Shown here piece by piece: positions 1 to 6,757 of a stretch of 9,345 nucleotides of DNA. The notes under the pieces are model-generated. The model was not told where the DNA came from. It was given only the letters and a program-made list of their open reading frames with translations, and made no database searches. Each line of letters opens with the position of its first letter. Within the stretch, counting starts at the first letter, position 1. The position numbers and the translations under genes were made by a program. Source of the stretch: Fusobacteriaceae bacterium (GTDB lineage: Bacteria; Fusobacteriota; Fusobacteriia; Fusobacteriales; Fusobacteriaceae); contig DAOUPY010000033.1 of assembly GCA_030625925.1 (NCBI GenBank), forward strand, positions 1 to 9,345, in the 5' to 3' direction.

Positions 1-240
1 AGGAAGATATTCATTGTTCTCAATGGGAAACTCAGCAGCTTTTGAAAACCTCCATCGTAGAAAATCCTTGAATCCTTTAGTAGTTCTCAGCCATGGGTTG
101 TAATATCTTTCATTTTTGTAGTTTGCAGAATGCAGGACCTCTGTCTTTTGTATTTTTGTTTTGGAGTCTGAGTCTCTTATTTCTCCTATGACAATAAGAG
201 TTATAAATATCATAAAAATTATATAGATAATTTTTTTCAA
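1..240 (-). CDS. N-terminal part of a membrane-anchored MBL-fold hydrolase-like protein (partial)
   Basis: The frame is open from a TTG at 238-240 to the window edge, giving 80 residues; the rest of the gene lies outside. The TTG is chosen because a full AGGAGGGG site (247-254) sits six bases upstream. Residues 3-20 (KKIIYIIFMIFITLIVIGEI region) form one hydrophobic segment after two lysines, so the protein is probably exported or membrane-anchored. Residues about 41-73 contain YKNERYYNPW followed by GFKDFLRWRFSKAAEFP. This pattern (an N-P-W segment, then F-x-DFLRWR, then a P) is typical of the region before the metallo-beta-lactamase core in NAPE-phospholipase D/UlaG-like hydrolases. The HxHxDH metal site is not within the window, so the family call is an inference from the N-terminal motif. 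The substrate is unknown. A different single-pass protein cannot be excluded. Confidence 0.6.
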   Translation of the reverse strand, partial: MKKIIYIIFMIFITLIVIGEIRDSDSKTKIQKTEVLHSANYKNERYYNPWLRTTKGFKDFLRWRFSKAAEFPIENNEYLP

Positions 241-331
241 TTAAATCCCCTCCTATACATTAAAAATTAACCTATAAATTTGTATTATTAACTGAACTTT
301 CGCGATATTGTATGCCTTTAAAAACAAGGAT

Positions 332-350
332 TTTGCCCGCCGCAGGCAAA
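332..350. repeat. Small GC-rich hairpin
   Basis: The arms TTTGCC and GGCAAA pair over 6 bp around the 7-base loop CGCCGCA. Its GC content stands out strongly from the AT-rich surroundings. On the plus strand a T-rich stretch (359-369) follows only after several bases, so a terminator role is weak. It lies inside the candidate MITE. Confidence 0.4.
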
Positions 351-360
351 TAGCCATAAT

Positions 361-412
361 TTTTCTTTAAAATCATCAAAACACTTTCTTTTAAATATAA
401 TTTTAAAGAAAA
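361..412. repeat. 13-bp exact inverted repeat inside the candidate mobile element
   Basis: TTTTCTTTAAAAT at 361-373 is exactly complementary to ATTTTAAAGAAAA at 400-412, with 26 bases between them. The arms are AT-only apart from one base pair, so chance is not excluded. Their position inside a larger inverted-repeat element supports a folded structure. Confidence 0.4.
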
Positions 413-490
413 TAAGAATTACATATTAATGTTATTGCGGACTTTATAAGCGCGAAACACCAGTTACTACATCTATATTAAGTATCTTAT

Positions 491-519
491 AACATTTTTG
501 ATCAATATCAAAAAATGTT
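491..519. repeat. AT-rich hairpin downstream of the permease remnant
   Basis: AACATTTTTGAT (491-502) pairs with ATCAAAAAATGTT (507-519), with one bulged A and a CAAT loop. A pyrimidine-rich tract follows on the plus strand (520-530). It could be a weak terminator or a leftover of the rearranged flank. The stem has few GC pairs, and no gene ends directly before it on the plus strand. Confidence 0.3.
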
Positions 520-635
520 TCCTTTTCTTTCTTATTAATCTCTTCCTTCCCTCTAAAAATTAACCCTTATGATTATATAGATAGTTATCTTAAAACCCAA
601 ATAAGAATCTAATTTATTCATTGATATTATTGAGA

Positions 636-861
636 TTAGATAGACAACTTATCATGGAAAAAAGTAAAGGCTGCTACACCTATACCTAATGAGTAGAAAA
701 TACTAGGTATAAATCCCTTTCTAATCAATAATCCTTCCTTACCAGACGTCCAACAACAGTGCAAGCTGCTACAACTACGTTAATACAAACTATATGACTT
801 ACTCCTTCTCCAAGAGTTTGTTCAGCAAGAATTAGTGTAGGATTTATATTTATGATATTTG
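636..861 (-). pseudogene. Decayed 3' fragment of a second lactate permease gene
   Basis: Read on the minus strand, 861 to 659 aligns with the last ~200 bases of the intact permease gene (1478-1271) at roughly 87% identity by eye. The fragment encodes residues matching LILAEQTLG, then CINVVVAACTVVG. Around 750 one base is missing (GGACGTCTGG against GGACTTTCTGG), which breaks the frame. After that it continues in the shifted frame as GKEGLLIRKGFIPSIFYSLG and ends with a different tail (FFHDKLSI, stop at 636-638) from the intact gene (FAFS). With its own tail and scattered silent changes, the source was a diverged paralogue and not a fresh copy of the neighbour. The 5' part is absent. It cannot make a functional transporter. 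Confidence 0.85.
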
Positions 862-1065
862 TTTGAATTTACTTTCAAGATCAATCAAATTTTCTAAATC
901 TTTTTCCAACTGATTTATTTTACTTTTAATATTTACCATTCTTTGGGTTATTTTTTCATTTCTATTTTCAAATTGATAATCTTTTTCTAATCTGTTTAAT
1001 TTTTTTTCAGCGACTAATTTCCTTGTTTTTCTTAATTCTTTGATTTCTTCTAATCTGTTAAACAT
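850..1065 (-). CDS. Small lysine/glutamate-rich coiled-coil protein, 3' end chimeric
   Basis: The 71-residue product starts at ATG 1063-1065 behind a clear GGAGGT (1072-1077), six bases away. It is almost entirely charged helix: leucine, isoleucine and valine recur at heptad-like spacing among Lys/Glu/Asn/Gln (for example NRLEEIKELRKTRK and INQLEKDLENLIDLE). This predicts a soluble coiled coil with no membrane segment or signal peptide. I do not recognise the family. The last codons (about KQIS plus stop) fall inside the permease fragment in a different frame, so the present stop was supplied by the rearrangement and the original protein was probably longer or ended differently. It may therefore be a truncated gene. 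Confidence 0.55.
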   Translation of the reverse strand: MFNRLEEIKELRKTRKLVAEKKLNRLEKDYQFENRNEKITQRMVNIKSKINQLEKDLENLIDLESKFKQIS

Positions 1066-1198
1066 AAAACAACCTCCAAAATATCCTTTCTCAGATTATT
1101 CAATTAAAAATTACTTTACCTTTAAGCTTAGCTCAACTTTTAGTGATAAATATGAAAAAAAGTTTTCAGAATAATTTTTATCATTTTTAATATTCAAA

Positions 1199-1239
1199 AT
1201 CAAATACTATAATATTAGACTTTTATTATAGTATTTGAT
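1199..1239 (-). terminator. Likely terminator hairpin of the lct operon
   Basis: A perfect 15-bp stem (1199-1213 with 1225-1239) encloses an 11-base loop and starts about 27 bases after the permease stop. The stem is nearly all A-T (core CAAATACTATAAT), and on the minus strand it is followed only by a short TTTT. It is therefore a weak or atypical rho-independent terminator, and a 3'-end stabilising hairpin is equally possible. Confidence 0.5.
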
Positions 1240-1265
1240 AATTGAAAATTGAATTAATTCTCAAT

Positions 1266-2849
1266 CTAACTAAAAGCAAAGGCTACAAGGCCTATACCTA
1301 ATGAATAGAAAATACTAGGTATAAATACCTTTCTAATTACTAACCCTTCCTTACCAGAAAGTCCAACAACTGTACATGCTGCTACAACTACGTTAACACA
1401 AATTATATGGCCTACTCCTGCTCCAAGAGTTTGTTCTGCAAGTATTAGTGCAGGGTTTAAATTTATGAGATTTGCCACATCATATTGAATAGCTCCAAAG
1501 GTAAGATTTGACACTGTCCCACTTCCAGAGATAAAGGTTCCAAGCATCCCTATAAATGGGGCGATAAAGATCCAAGATCCTGAAAAGGAAGAACTCATTG
1601 TGGTAGCTATATATTGCGGCATAGATGCATAACCAAGACCATTGATCCAAGAGTTAGAAAATATCTGTACCAGAGCCAGTGTAGGAAATAATATTAGTGT
1701 AGTATTTTTTACCTGTCCAAATGAGGTGAAGCAGGCTCTCTTAAATGAATTAAAGTTTGAGTTTTGAATAGATATAGTTAAAAGTGCTATTAGTATCAAT
1801 ACAGTTCCTGGAGAATATAATAGAGGCCACTTCCCAGAGATTTGCTCAAATCCCATTATATTTTTCCATGAAAGATCTATAGCTGTAGTTGTAAAAATTT
1901 TGATAACTGGAAATATTCTAGTCGCTAGTAGAACTACAACTACAAGGATATATGGAACCCAAGCTCTAAATAACGACATCTCACTCTTAGAGTTATTTTC
2001 CTCTACCTTTGACTCTTCATCTAAAGCTTCTATCCATACGTGCTTAGGAATTAAAAACTTCATTTTACAAGTGATGGTAGCTACAAAAAGTCCAGTAATA
2101 GGAGCAAGAATAGAAACAAATTCAGGTCCCACAAGTTTTGCATATAAATATGCAGATAGTGTATAGACTAGACCTATCAAGATAGACCAAGGAGCCATCT
2201 CAAGGATAGATTTCATCTTGTTCTTTTTACCAAATGATAATACTAATACCACTACAAGAAGCAGAGGCATAAAGGTACCAAGAAATATATCTAGCTTAGT
2301 TATCAATATTGCTATACTACCAAAATCTTGTGTGCTTAACCCTGAAACATTACTAAGTCCTACAAAAATTGGAGTTCCTACAGCTCCAAATGGAACAGGA
2401 GTACTATTTGCAATAAGTACTAATATAGCGGCAGTTAGTGGCTGAAACTCTAATGCCACCATTAAAGCACCAACAACAGCAACAGGAGCACCAAATCCAG
2501 AAACTCCTTCGAGCAGAGCACCAAATAAAAATGCCAGTATTATAGCTAAAACTCTCATATCTTCAGAAAGGGCTTTAAACCCTTTATTTAATCTTGTGAT
2601 AGCACCTGTGTTTTTTAACATATTCAAAAGAACCATAGCACCCAAGAGTATGAGAAGTATAGTCAGTGCTTTATGGATCCCTTGAAGTGATGAAGCGATC
2701 AGAACTCTCGATTCCATGCCCCAAATGAAATAAGCACTAAAAAGTAAAGTTACATAACTTAATGCCATTCCCTTTTTAGCGGGCATCTTTAAGATGACTA
2801 AAAATAACAAAGGAAAAACTACCGCAATAAGGGCTGTAAATAATAACAT
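1266..2849 (-). CDS. lctP: Lactate permease, LctP family (lctE-like)
   Basis: This 527-residue polytopic inner-membrane protein has about 12 or more hydrophobic segments and belongs to the lactate permease family (TC 2.A.14), which takes up lactate with protons. Family signatures include GFGAPVAVVGALMVAL followed by a PVPFGAVGTPI segment in the first half, and a C-terminal VVVAACTVVGLSGKEG segment. The start is ATG 2847-2849, because AGGAGG (2855-2860) lies five bases upstream. A longer in-frame ATG at 2892-2894 lies inside a terminator hairpin and has no ribosome binding site, so the 15 extra residues are rejected. The gene is last in the operon, 113 bp after the dehydrogenase and behind an intrinsic terminator. 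Context and family point to lactate import for the dehydrogenase; glycolate is a less likely substrate. Confidence 0.92.
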   Translation of the reverse strand: MLLFTALIAVVFPLLFLVILKMPAKKGMALSYVTLLFSAYFIWGMESRVLIASSLQGIHKALTILLILLGAMVLLNMLKNTGAITRLNKGFKALSEDMRVLAIILAFLFGALLEGVSGFGAPVAVVGALMVALEFQPLTAAILVLIANSTPVPFGAVGTPIFVGLSNVSGLSTQDFGSIAILITKLDIFLGTFMPLLLVVVLVLSFGKKNKMKSILEMAPWSILIGLVYTLSAYLYAKLVGPEFVSILAPITGLFVATITCKMKFLIPKHVWIEALDEESKVEENNSKSEMSLFRAWVPYILVVVVLLATRIFPVIKIFTTTAIDLSWKNIMGFEQISGKWPLLYSPGTVLILIALLTISIQNSNFNSFKRACFTSFGQVKNTTLILFPTLALVQIFSNSWINGLGYASMPQYIATTMSSSFSGSWIFIAPFIGMLGTFISGSGTVSNLTFGAIQYDVANLINLNPALILAEQTLGAGVGHIICVNVVVAACTVVGLSGKEGLVIRKVFIPSIFYSLGIGLVAFAFS

Positions 2850-2854
2850 ATTTG

Positions 2855-2860
2855 CCTCCT
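2855..2860 (-). promoter_or_regulatory. Ribosome binding site deciding the lctP start
   Basis: AGGAGG lies five bases before ATG 2847-2849. It settles the start in favour of the shorter protein, since the upstream ATG overlaps the terminator stem and has no Shine-Dalgarno sequence. Confidence 0.85.
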
Positions 2861-2875
2861 TTTTATAAAAAAAGA

Positions 2876-2918
2876 TATAAAAAAATACCCCCATCTATAG
2901 ATGGTAATGGGAGTATTT
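2876..2918 (-). terminator. Intrinsic terminator or attenuator between lctD and lctP
   Basis: On the minus strand the arms AAATAC and CCC pair with GGGTATTT. They enclose the perfect palindrome CCATCTATAGATGG, and seven T residues follow the stem (2879-2885). This is a standard rho-independent terminator inside the operon, ending about 20 bases before the lctP ribosome binding site. It should reduce permease transcription relative to the upstream genes, unless antitermination or an internal promoter restores it. I saw no convincing promoter in the 44 bases between the dehydrogenase stop and the hairpin. Confidence 0.8.
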
Positions 2919-2962
2919 ATATTTGATAGTAAAGCCTTTAACTAAAAAGACTTCTACTGAAT

Positions 2963-4369
2963 TTATTTGCAAACCTTTCCAGGATTTAAAATATTTTTTG
3001 GATCAAATGATTCTTTTATACTAACCATTAAATTAAGATGACCTCCATTGTACTGATTGAACATATACTCCTTCTTAGCAAATCCAATCCCATGCTCTCC
3101 AGATACTAATCCTCCTAATTCTAAGGATTTATCATACATTTTTTTAAAGACATCTTTTCTCTTTTTATTCCATAACTCTACATCCATACTATCTTTACAG
3201 ATATAAACGTGTAGATTCCCGTCTCCAGCATGACCAAAACTAGGTATTCTGATATCAAATTCTTTGGCTAATTGTTTTGTATACTTAATAAATTCCGCTA
3301 CATTATTTCTAGGAACCACTACATCACATTCATCCATTTCATCAGTCGATCCATGGATTGCTTCTAAAAATGCTCCTCTAGCAGACCAGACAGCTTCCTT
3401 TCTTTCCTCTGTGTCTACTAAATAAGCATCCAAAGCCCCTATCTCCAGGCACAGATCAGCTACTTTTTCATAGTCTTTCTCTACCTGTTCCTTTGAATTC
3501 CCGTCAAAAGTTAACAAAAGGTAAGAATCACTGGATTTATCTGGAAATATCTTCCCTAAATATTCTTCTGCAGCAAAGATTACTTCTCTTTGTAAAAACT
3601 CAATAGCTGTAGGAATAGCTTTAGACTTAATAATACTTGGTACTGCATCGATCGCAGTATTCAGATCTTCAAATGGAACCAGCAGACTGATCGTATGCTT
3701 AGGAAGAGGGATCAATTTTAAAATTACTTTTGTGATAATCCCCAAAGTTCCTTCAGAACCTATGATCAAATCTTTGATACTATAACCAGAAGAGTTTTTT
3801 ACTACTTTTCCACCCACTTCAATAATTTCTCCAGAAGGAAGAACAACTTCTAATCCTCTCACATAATCCCTGGTTACACCATACTTTACAGCTCTCATCC
3901 CGCCTGCATTGGTACTTATATTTCCTCCGATTGTTGCACTTTTTTCCCCTGGATCTGGAGGATAGAAAAAATCTTGCTCTTCTACATATTTACTTATCTC
4001 CATAAGCAATACTCCCGGCTCCAATGTCAGAGTTAAGTTTTCTTCATCCAATTCTAAGATCTTATTCATCCCTGTAGTCTCGATAACTATTCCTCCAAAA
4101 AGAGGAACACATGCTCCCACAAGCCCTGTTCCCGATCCTCTGGCAGTTACAGGAATATGATTTTCATAGGCATATTTCATAATATCTGAAATTTCTTTAG
4201 TAGAATAAGCTTTCACCAGTATATCCGGCATCTTTTCTATCCCACCTAATTCATCGTGGGAATAGTCTGGATTGATCTCATTTTTAAAGAGTACCCTTTC
4301 AGCATCTCCTATTAATTTTTTTATGTTTTCAAAATCATTTATATCTGTTTCTTTGTATTTATTCTGCAT
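2963..4369 (-). CDS. lctD: FAD-dependent D-lactate dehydrogenase, GlcD family (lctD-like)
   Basis: This 468-residue cytoplasmic flavoprotein oxidises lactate to pyruvate and passes electrons to the Etf pair encoded upstream. The N-terminal FAD-binding (PCMH) domain shows [12 protein letters not shown] at 76-86, [20 protein letters not shown] at 137-156 and [10 protein letters not shown] at 204-213. The C-terminal FAD-oxidase domain shows [10 protein letters not shown] at 378-387 and SGEHGIG at 423-429. His380, His387 and Glu425 correspond to the metal ligands known from D-2-hydroxyacid dehydrogenases of this family, and His426 to the catalytic histidine. It ends with NPGKVC, typical of the family. 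GGAGGAC lies just before the ATG, 13 bp after etfA. The D-stereospecificity and confurcating role come from homology to the A. woodii complex; glycolate or 2-hydroxyglutarate are alternative substrates on sequence alone. Confidence 0.88.
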   Translation of the reverse strand: MQNKYKETDINDFENIKKLIGDAERVLFKNEINPDYSHDELGGIEKMPDILVKAYSTKEISDIMKYAYENHIPVTARGSGTGLVGACVPLFGGIVIETTGMNKILELDEENLTLTLEPGVLLMEISKYVEEQDFFYPPDPGEKSATIGGNISTNAGGMRAVKYGVTRDYVRGLEVVLPSGEIIEVGGKVVKNSSGYSIKDLIIGSEGTLGIITKVILKLIPLPKHTISLLVPFEDLNTAIDAVPSIIKSKAIPTAIEFLQREVIFAAEEYLGKIFPDKSSDSYLLLTFDGNSKEQVEKDYEKVADLCLEIGALDAYLVDTEERKEAVWSARGAFLEAIHGSTDEMDECDVVVPRNNVAEFIKYTKQLAKEFDIRIPSFGHAGDGNLHVYICKDSMDVELWNKKRKDVFKKMYDKSLELGGLVSGEHGIGFAKKEYMFNQYNGGHLNLMVSIKESFDPKNILNPGKVCK

Positions 4370-4382
4370 CTTAGTCCTCCAT

Positions 4383-5585
4383 TTAAAAAGTGATTTTTTT
4401 ATCTTTTTTTATTTCTTCTGTCAATTTTGGAATGACCTTGTATAAATCTCCTACAATTCCATAATGTGCTACATCAAATATTGGAGCCTGTTCATCTGTG
4501 TTTACAGCAACTATTGTTTCCGATCCATTCATCCCAGCAGTAAACTGAACTGCTCCATGAATTCCAAATGCAAATAATAATCTTGGTTTTACAGTCCTTC
4601 CACTTAGCCCGACCTGTAATTTATTGCTTAACCATCCACACTCAATAAGAGGTCTGGTACAGGCTATCTTTCCATCCACAAGATCTGCAAATTCCTGAAT
4701 CATCTTAATATCTTCCTCTTTTACTATTGCTCTTCCTACAGCCACAATTACCTCTGCGTCAGCTATAGATACTTCTTTATCTTTTTTTACTATATCCAAA
4801 ACTTGAATTTCTGAATTTAATTTCTTTACATCGATCTGATGATTTATTATTTCCCCATTCTTTTCAACCGTTCTTTCAGGAGCGTCAAATATTTTAGCTC
4901 TCACTGTACATAACTGAGGTCTATGTCTTTCTGTAACTATTTGCGCCATTATATTTCCACCAAATGCCGGTCTTATCTGCACCAAATCTGTATTAGGCTT
5001 CATTTCTAAGATAGTACAATCTGCAGTAAGCCCTGTTCTGAATCTTGCTGCTACCCTGGGAGCCAAAGATCTTCCTAATGTTGTAGCTCCTACCAATATG
5101 GAAGATGGTTTTTTCTTCTCGATATAGTCAGCGAATACCTCAGTATAATTTTGAACTTTAAAATGCTCTAATTCTTTATAGTCGTAGACATGAATTTGAT
5201 CTACTCCATAATGCTCTAATTCTTCTGCTATTTTTTTTATATCTGAACCAATTAAAATAGCCTGAACCGGGTGATTGATTATCCCAGCTAATTCCCTGGC
5301 TTTACCTATCAATTCTAAAGATACCGGATTTATTACACCATGAAAATGATCTATATAAACAGTTATTCCATTCCATAATTTTTTATTCACACTTGTTACA
5401 GTTTCATCTTCTACAAAGTCAATAGTTCCATTACCATTTTTAACACAGAGTTTACACATCTTACATCCGGAATTTATATATGTCTGACCATCTTGTTCTT
5501 CAATTGCATTAAAGGGGCATAGTTCTATTAATTCCATCATTTTTTTATGATTTATTTTATCGTGATTTATAACTAATTTAGCCAT
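4383..5585 (-). CDS. etfA: Electron transfer flavoprotein alpha subunit with N-terminal [4Fe-4S] domain (lctC-like)
   Basis: The product has 400 residues, longer than the usual ~320-residue EtfA because of an N-terminal ferredoxin-like extension. Cys23 (followed by Pro) and Cys41, Cys44 and Cys47 (GCKMCKLC) make four ligands, enough for one [4Fe-4S] cluster. The N-terminal Etf domain follows (about 70-260, with [20 protein letters not shown]). The C-terminal FAD domain (about 278-400) has [28 protein letters not shown] and [20 protein letters not shown]. The protein forms the Etf heterodimer with the etfB product and shuttles electrons from the dehydrogenase to NAD+ and the ferredoxin site. 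AGGAGGT is the entire nine-base gap to etfB, indicating translational coupling. The usual GISGAxQH motif reads GIHGAVQF here, an odd point treated under findings. Confidence 0.93.
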   Translation of the reverse strand: MAKLVINHDKINHKKMMELIELCPFNAIEEQDGQTYINSGCKMCKLCVKNGNGTIDFVEDETVTSVNKKLWNGITVYIDHFHGVINPVSLELIGKARELAGIINHPVQAILIGSDIKKIAEELEHYGVDQIHVYDYKELEHFKVQNYTEVFADYIEKKKPSSILVGATTLGRSLAPRVAARFRTGLTADCTILEMKPNTDLVQIRPAFGGNIMAQIVTERHRPQLCTVRAKIFDAPERTVEKNGEIINHQIDVKKLNSEIQVLDIVKKDKEVSIADAEVIVAVGRAIVKEEDIKMIQEFADLVDGKIACTRPLIECGWLSNKLQVGLSGRTVKPRLLFAFGIHGAVQFTAGMNGSETIVAVNTDEQAPIFDVAHYGIVGDLYKVIPKLTEEIKKDKKITF

Positions 5586-5594
5586 TTTAACCTC

Positions 5595-6377
5595 CTAGAT
5601 AATTTTTCTCTTTTTCAATATATCAAATAATTCAACCGCAGCTTCGTCCCCTAAAAGCATCTCTTTATCTGCATTTTTAGGAGGATTAAATATTCTTTCT
5701 ACCTGAGTCGGCGACCCATTTAAACCATATTTGTTTTCATCTTTATCATCTAAATCATCAAAAGTTAAAACTTTTATCTCCCTAGTGGCTGTTTTTAATT
5801 TATGTTTATAAGATGGCAGTCTCGGAGTATAGATCCCCTTTTCTACTGTGATTAAACATGGATAACCAATAGTCTGTATCTCTATAGTTTGTCCCATGTC
5901 TGCTTCTACAGTAAGTTTTTCTGAAGTTACTTCCAGTATTTTACTTATATTCGAAATATGGGGGATGGATAAATATTCTGCCATCTCTGGACCTACCTGA
6001 GCTGTATCTCCATCGGTAGTTTGTTTCCCGCAGATTATTAGGTCTATCTCTCCCATTGCTTTTAGCCCTTGAGATAAAGCATAAGATGTTGCCAATACAT
6101 CGGCTCCGGCAAACTTCCTGTCGGAAAGTAATACCCCAGTGTCTACTCCCATAGAAAATGATTCTCTGATTACAGCCTTCGCTTGAGGCGGCCCCATAGA
6201 TAGGACTCCTATTTCGCTGCTGACTTGATTTTTTATTTGAAATGCAGATTCTAAAGCATAGAGATCATATGGGTTTATCTTAGAATCAACACCATCTCTT
6301 AACAGTACTCCCGTAACCGGATCAACCTGAACATTTGTACCTCCAGGCACTTGTTTTATACAAACGGCAATTTTCAT
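5595..6377 (-). CDS. etfB: Electron transfer flavoprotein beta subunit (lctB-like)
   Basis: This 260-residue cytoplasmic EtfB is full length for the family. It begins [12 protein letters not shown] and keeps the EtfB motif [15 protein letters not shown] at 122-136, which binds the nucleotide cofactor. In bifurcating Etfs this site holds the second FAD, where in classical Etfs it holds AMP. Other conserved blocks are [11 protein letters not shown] (35-45), LSMGPPQAK (59-67), and a P-R-L-P-S motif near 190. It is the first gene of the operon; AAGGAGG precedes its ATG, and the operator palindrome lies 20 bp upstream. It pairs with the etfA product to form the electron-splitting module of the lactate dehydrogenase complex. 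Because the confurcating complex is inferred from gene order and homology, the second-FAD assignment is an inference. Confidence 0.93.
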   Translation of the reverse strand: MKIAVCIKQVPGGTNVQVDPVTGVLLRDGVDSKINPYDLYALESAFQIKNQVSSEIGVLSMGPPQAKAVIRESFSMGVDTGVLLSDRKFAGADVLATSYALSQGLKAMGEIDLIICGKQTTDGDTAQVGPEMAEYLSIPHISNISKILEVTSEKLTVEADMGQTIEIQTIGYPCLITVEKGIYTPRLPSYKHKLKTATREIKVLTFDDLDDKDENKYGLNGSPTQVERIFNPPKNADKEMLLGDEAAVELFDILKKRKII

Positions 6378-6397
6378 ATCATATCCTCCTTGTATTT

Positions 6398-6418
6398 AAA
6401 ATTGGTATGACCAATTTT
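6398..6418. promoter_or_regulatory. Operator palindrome for a FadR/GntR-family regulator
   Basis: The site is AAAATTGGT-ATG-ACCAATTTT, with perfect 9-bp arms around a 3-base centre. The core matches AATTGGTnnnACCAATT, the consensus known for PdhR and close to LldR sites of the same regulator subfamily. It lies 20 bp upstream of the etfB start, between the presumed promoter and the ribosome binding site (6384-6390), a natural position for repression. The linked lctA-like regulator gene is the obvious binding partner. I saw no second copy in front of the regulator gene itself. Confidence 0.85.
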
Positions 6419-6460
6419 TTTTGCAAAAATTAAAAACAAATAATCTTAAAATTTGCTTCT

Positions 6461-6496
6461 TTTATAAGGTTACTTTAAACTTTACCCATATGTCAA
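6461..6496 (-). promoter_or_regulatory. Tentative lct operon promoter
   Basis: A perfect -35 hexamer TTGACA (6491-6496) is present on the minus strand. The best -10-like hexamer, TATAAA (6461-6466), is 24 bases away, which is too far for a normal sigma-70 pair. At 18-base spacing only TAACCT is found. Either the true -10 is poor and needs help, or the promoter lies closer to the operator. The start site is not fixed. Confidence 0.25.
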
Positions 6497-6701
6497 TAAA
6501 GTTATTTTTTTATTTAAATGACTTTTCCAAATACAAACACCGATACTATGAAAATCCTGTTTTTATATTTTCCTTACATACCTTTTGGACTTATTTTTAA
6601 TATAAATAAAATAATCTGTATGAAAACAGGAAAATAAATTTAAATTATTTATTTTCTTATAATTGATGCTTAAATTATTATTTTCACATTTTTTATTCCT
6701 T

Positions 6702-6740
6702 AAAATTAAAAGACCTCTATAACAGATGTCTTTTAATTTT
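6702..6740 (-). terminator. Terminator after the lctA-like regulator gene
   Basis: Exact 13-bp arms (6702-6714 and 6728-6740; AAAATTAAAAGAC with its complement) enclose a 13-base loop that pairs further. The hairpin starts 18 bases after the regulator stop, and the closing arm ends in TTTTAATTTT on the minus strand. It separates the regulator transcript from the etfB operon. Confidence 0.7.
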
Positions 6741-6757
6741 GGTATTTAATCTAAAAA

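Larger units (their letters stand above)
289..466. mobile_element. Candidate MITE or IS remnant, 178 bp, imperfect terminal inverted repeats
   Basis: The two ends are related in inverted orientation. The left end reads TAACTG-AAC-TTTCGCG (289-304), and the right end read on the other strand is TAACTG-GTG-TTTCGCG (466-451), so 13 of 16 positions match. Inside are a GC-rich hairpin (TTTGCC at 332-337, GGCAAA at 345-350) and an exact 13-bp inverted repeat (361-373 with 400-412). The element has no coding capacity. No clear target-site duplication is visible, since the flanks ATTAT and CTACA do not match. A structured RNA or a degenerate IS end pair are alternatives. Only one copy is in this window. 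Confidence 0.35.
241..635. other. Intergenic region with no gene, holding inverted repeats
   Basis: I see no coding frame with a ribosome binding site in this stretch between the MBL-like gene and the permease remnant. It holds the imperfect inverted-repeat element at 289-466 and a hairpin at 491-519, described separately. The remainder is AT-rich sequence with no recognisable promoter: no TTGACA/TATAAT pair at proper spacing was found upstream of the TTG-start gene. Confidence 0.6.
6378..6757. other. Intergenic control region between lctA and etfB
   Basis: This 380-bp stretch has no gene. It contains the lctA terminator (6702-6740), a pair of 9-bp inverted copies of TCCTGTTTT (6555-6563 and 6623-6631), a perfect TTGACA for the minus strand (6491-6496), and the operator (6398-6418). 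The remainder is AT-rich sequence that I cannot assign. Confidence 0.7.

Noticed and set aside
1900..2445. Plus-strand open frames of 75-88 codons within the permease gene
   Set aside because: They lie opposite a clear membrane transporter gene, have no ribosome binding site, and their products look like antisense readings of hydrophobic codons.
2850..2894. 15-residue N-terminal extension of the permease
   Set aside because: Its ATG lies in a terminator stem without a ribosome binding site, whereas the next ATG has AGGAGG at five bases.
6468..6486. GGT...ACC imperfect palindrome as a second regulator site
   Set aside because: The half-sites are 13 bases apart where the operator has 3, and the arms match poorly.
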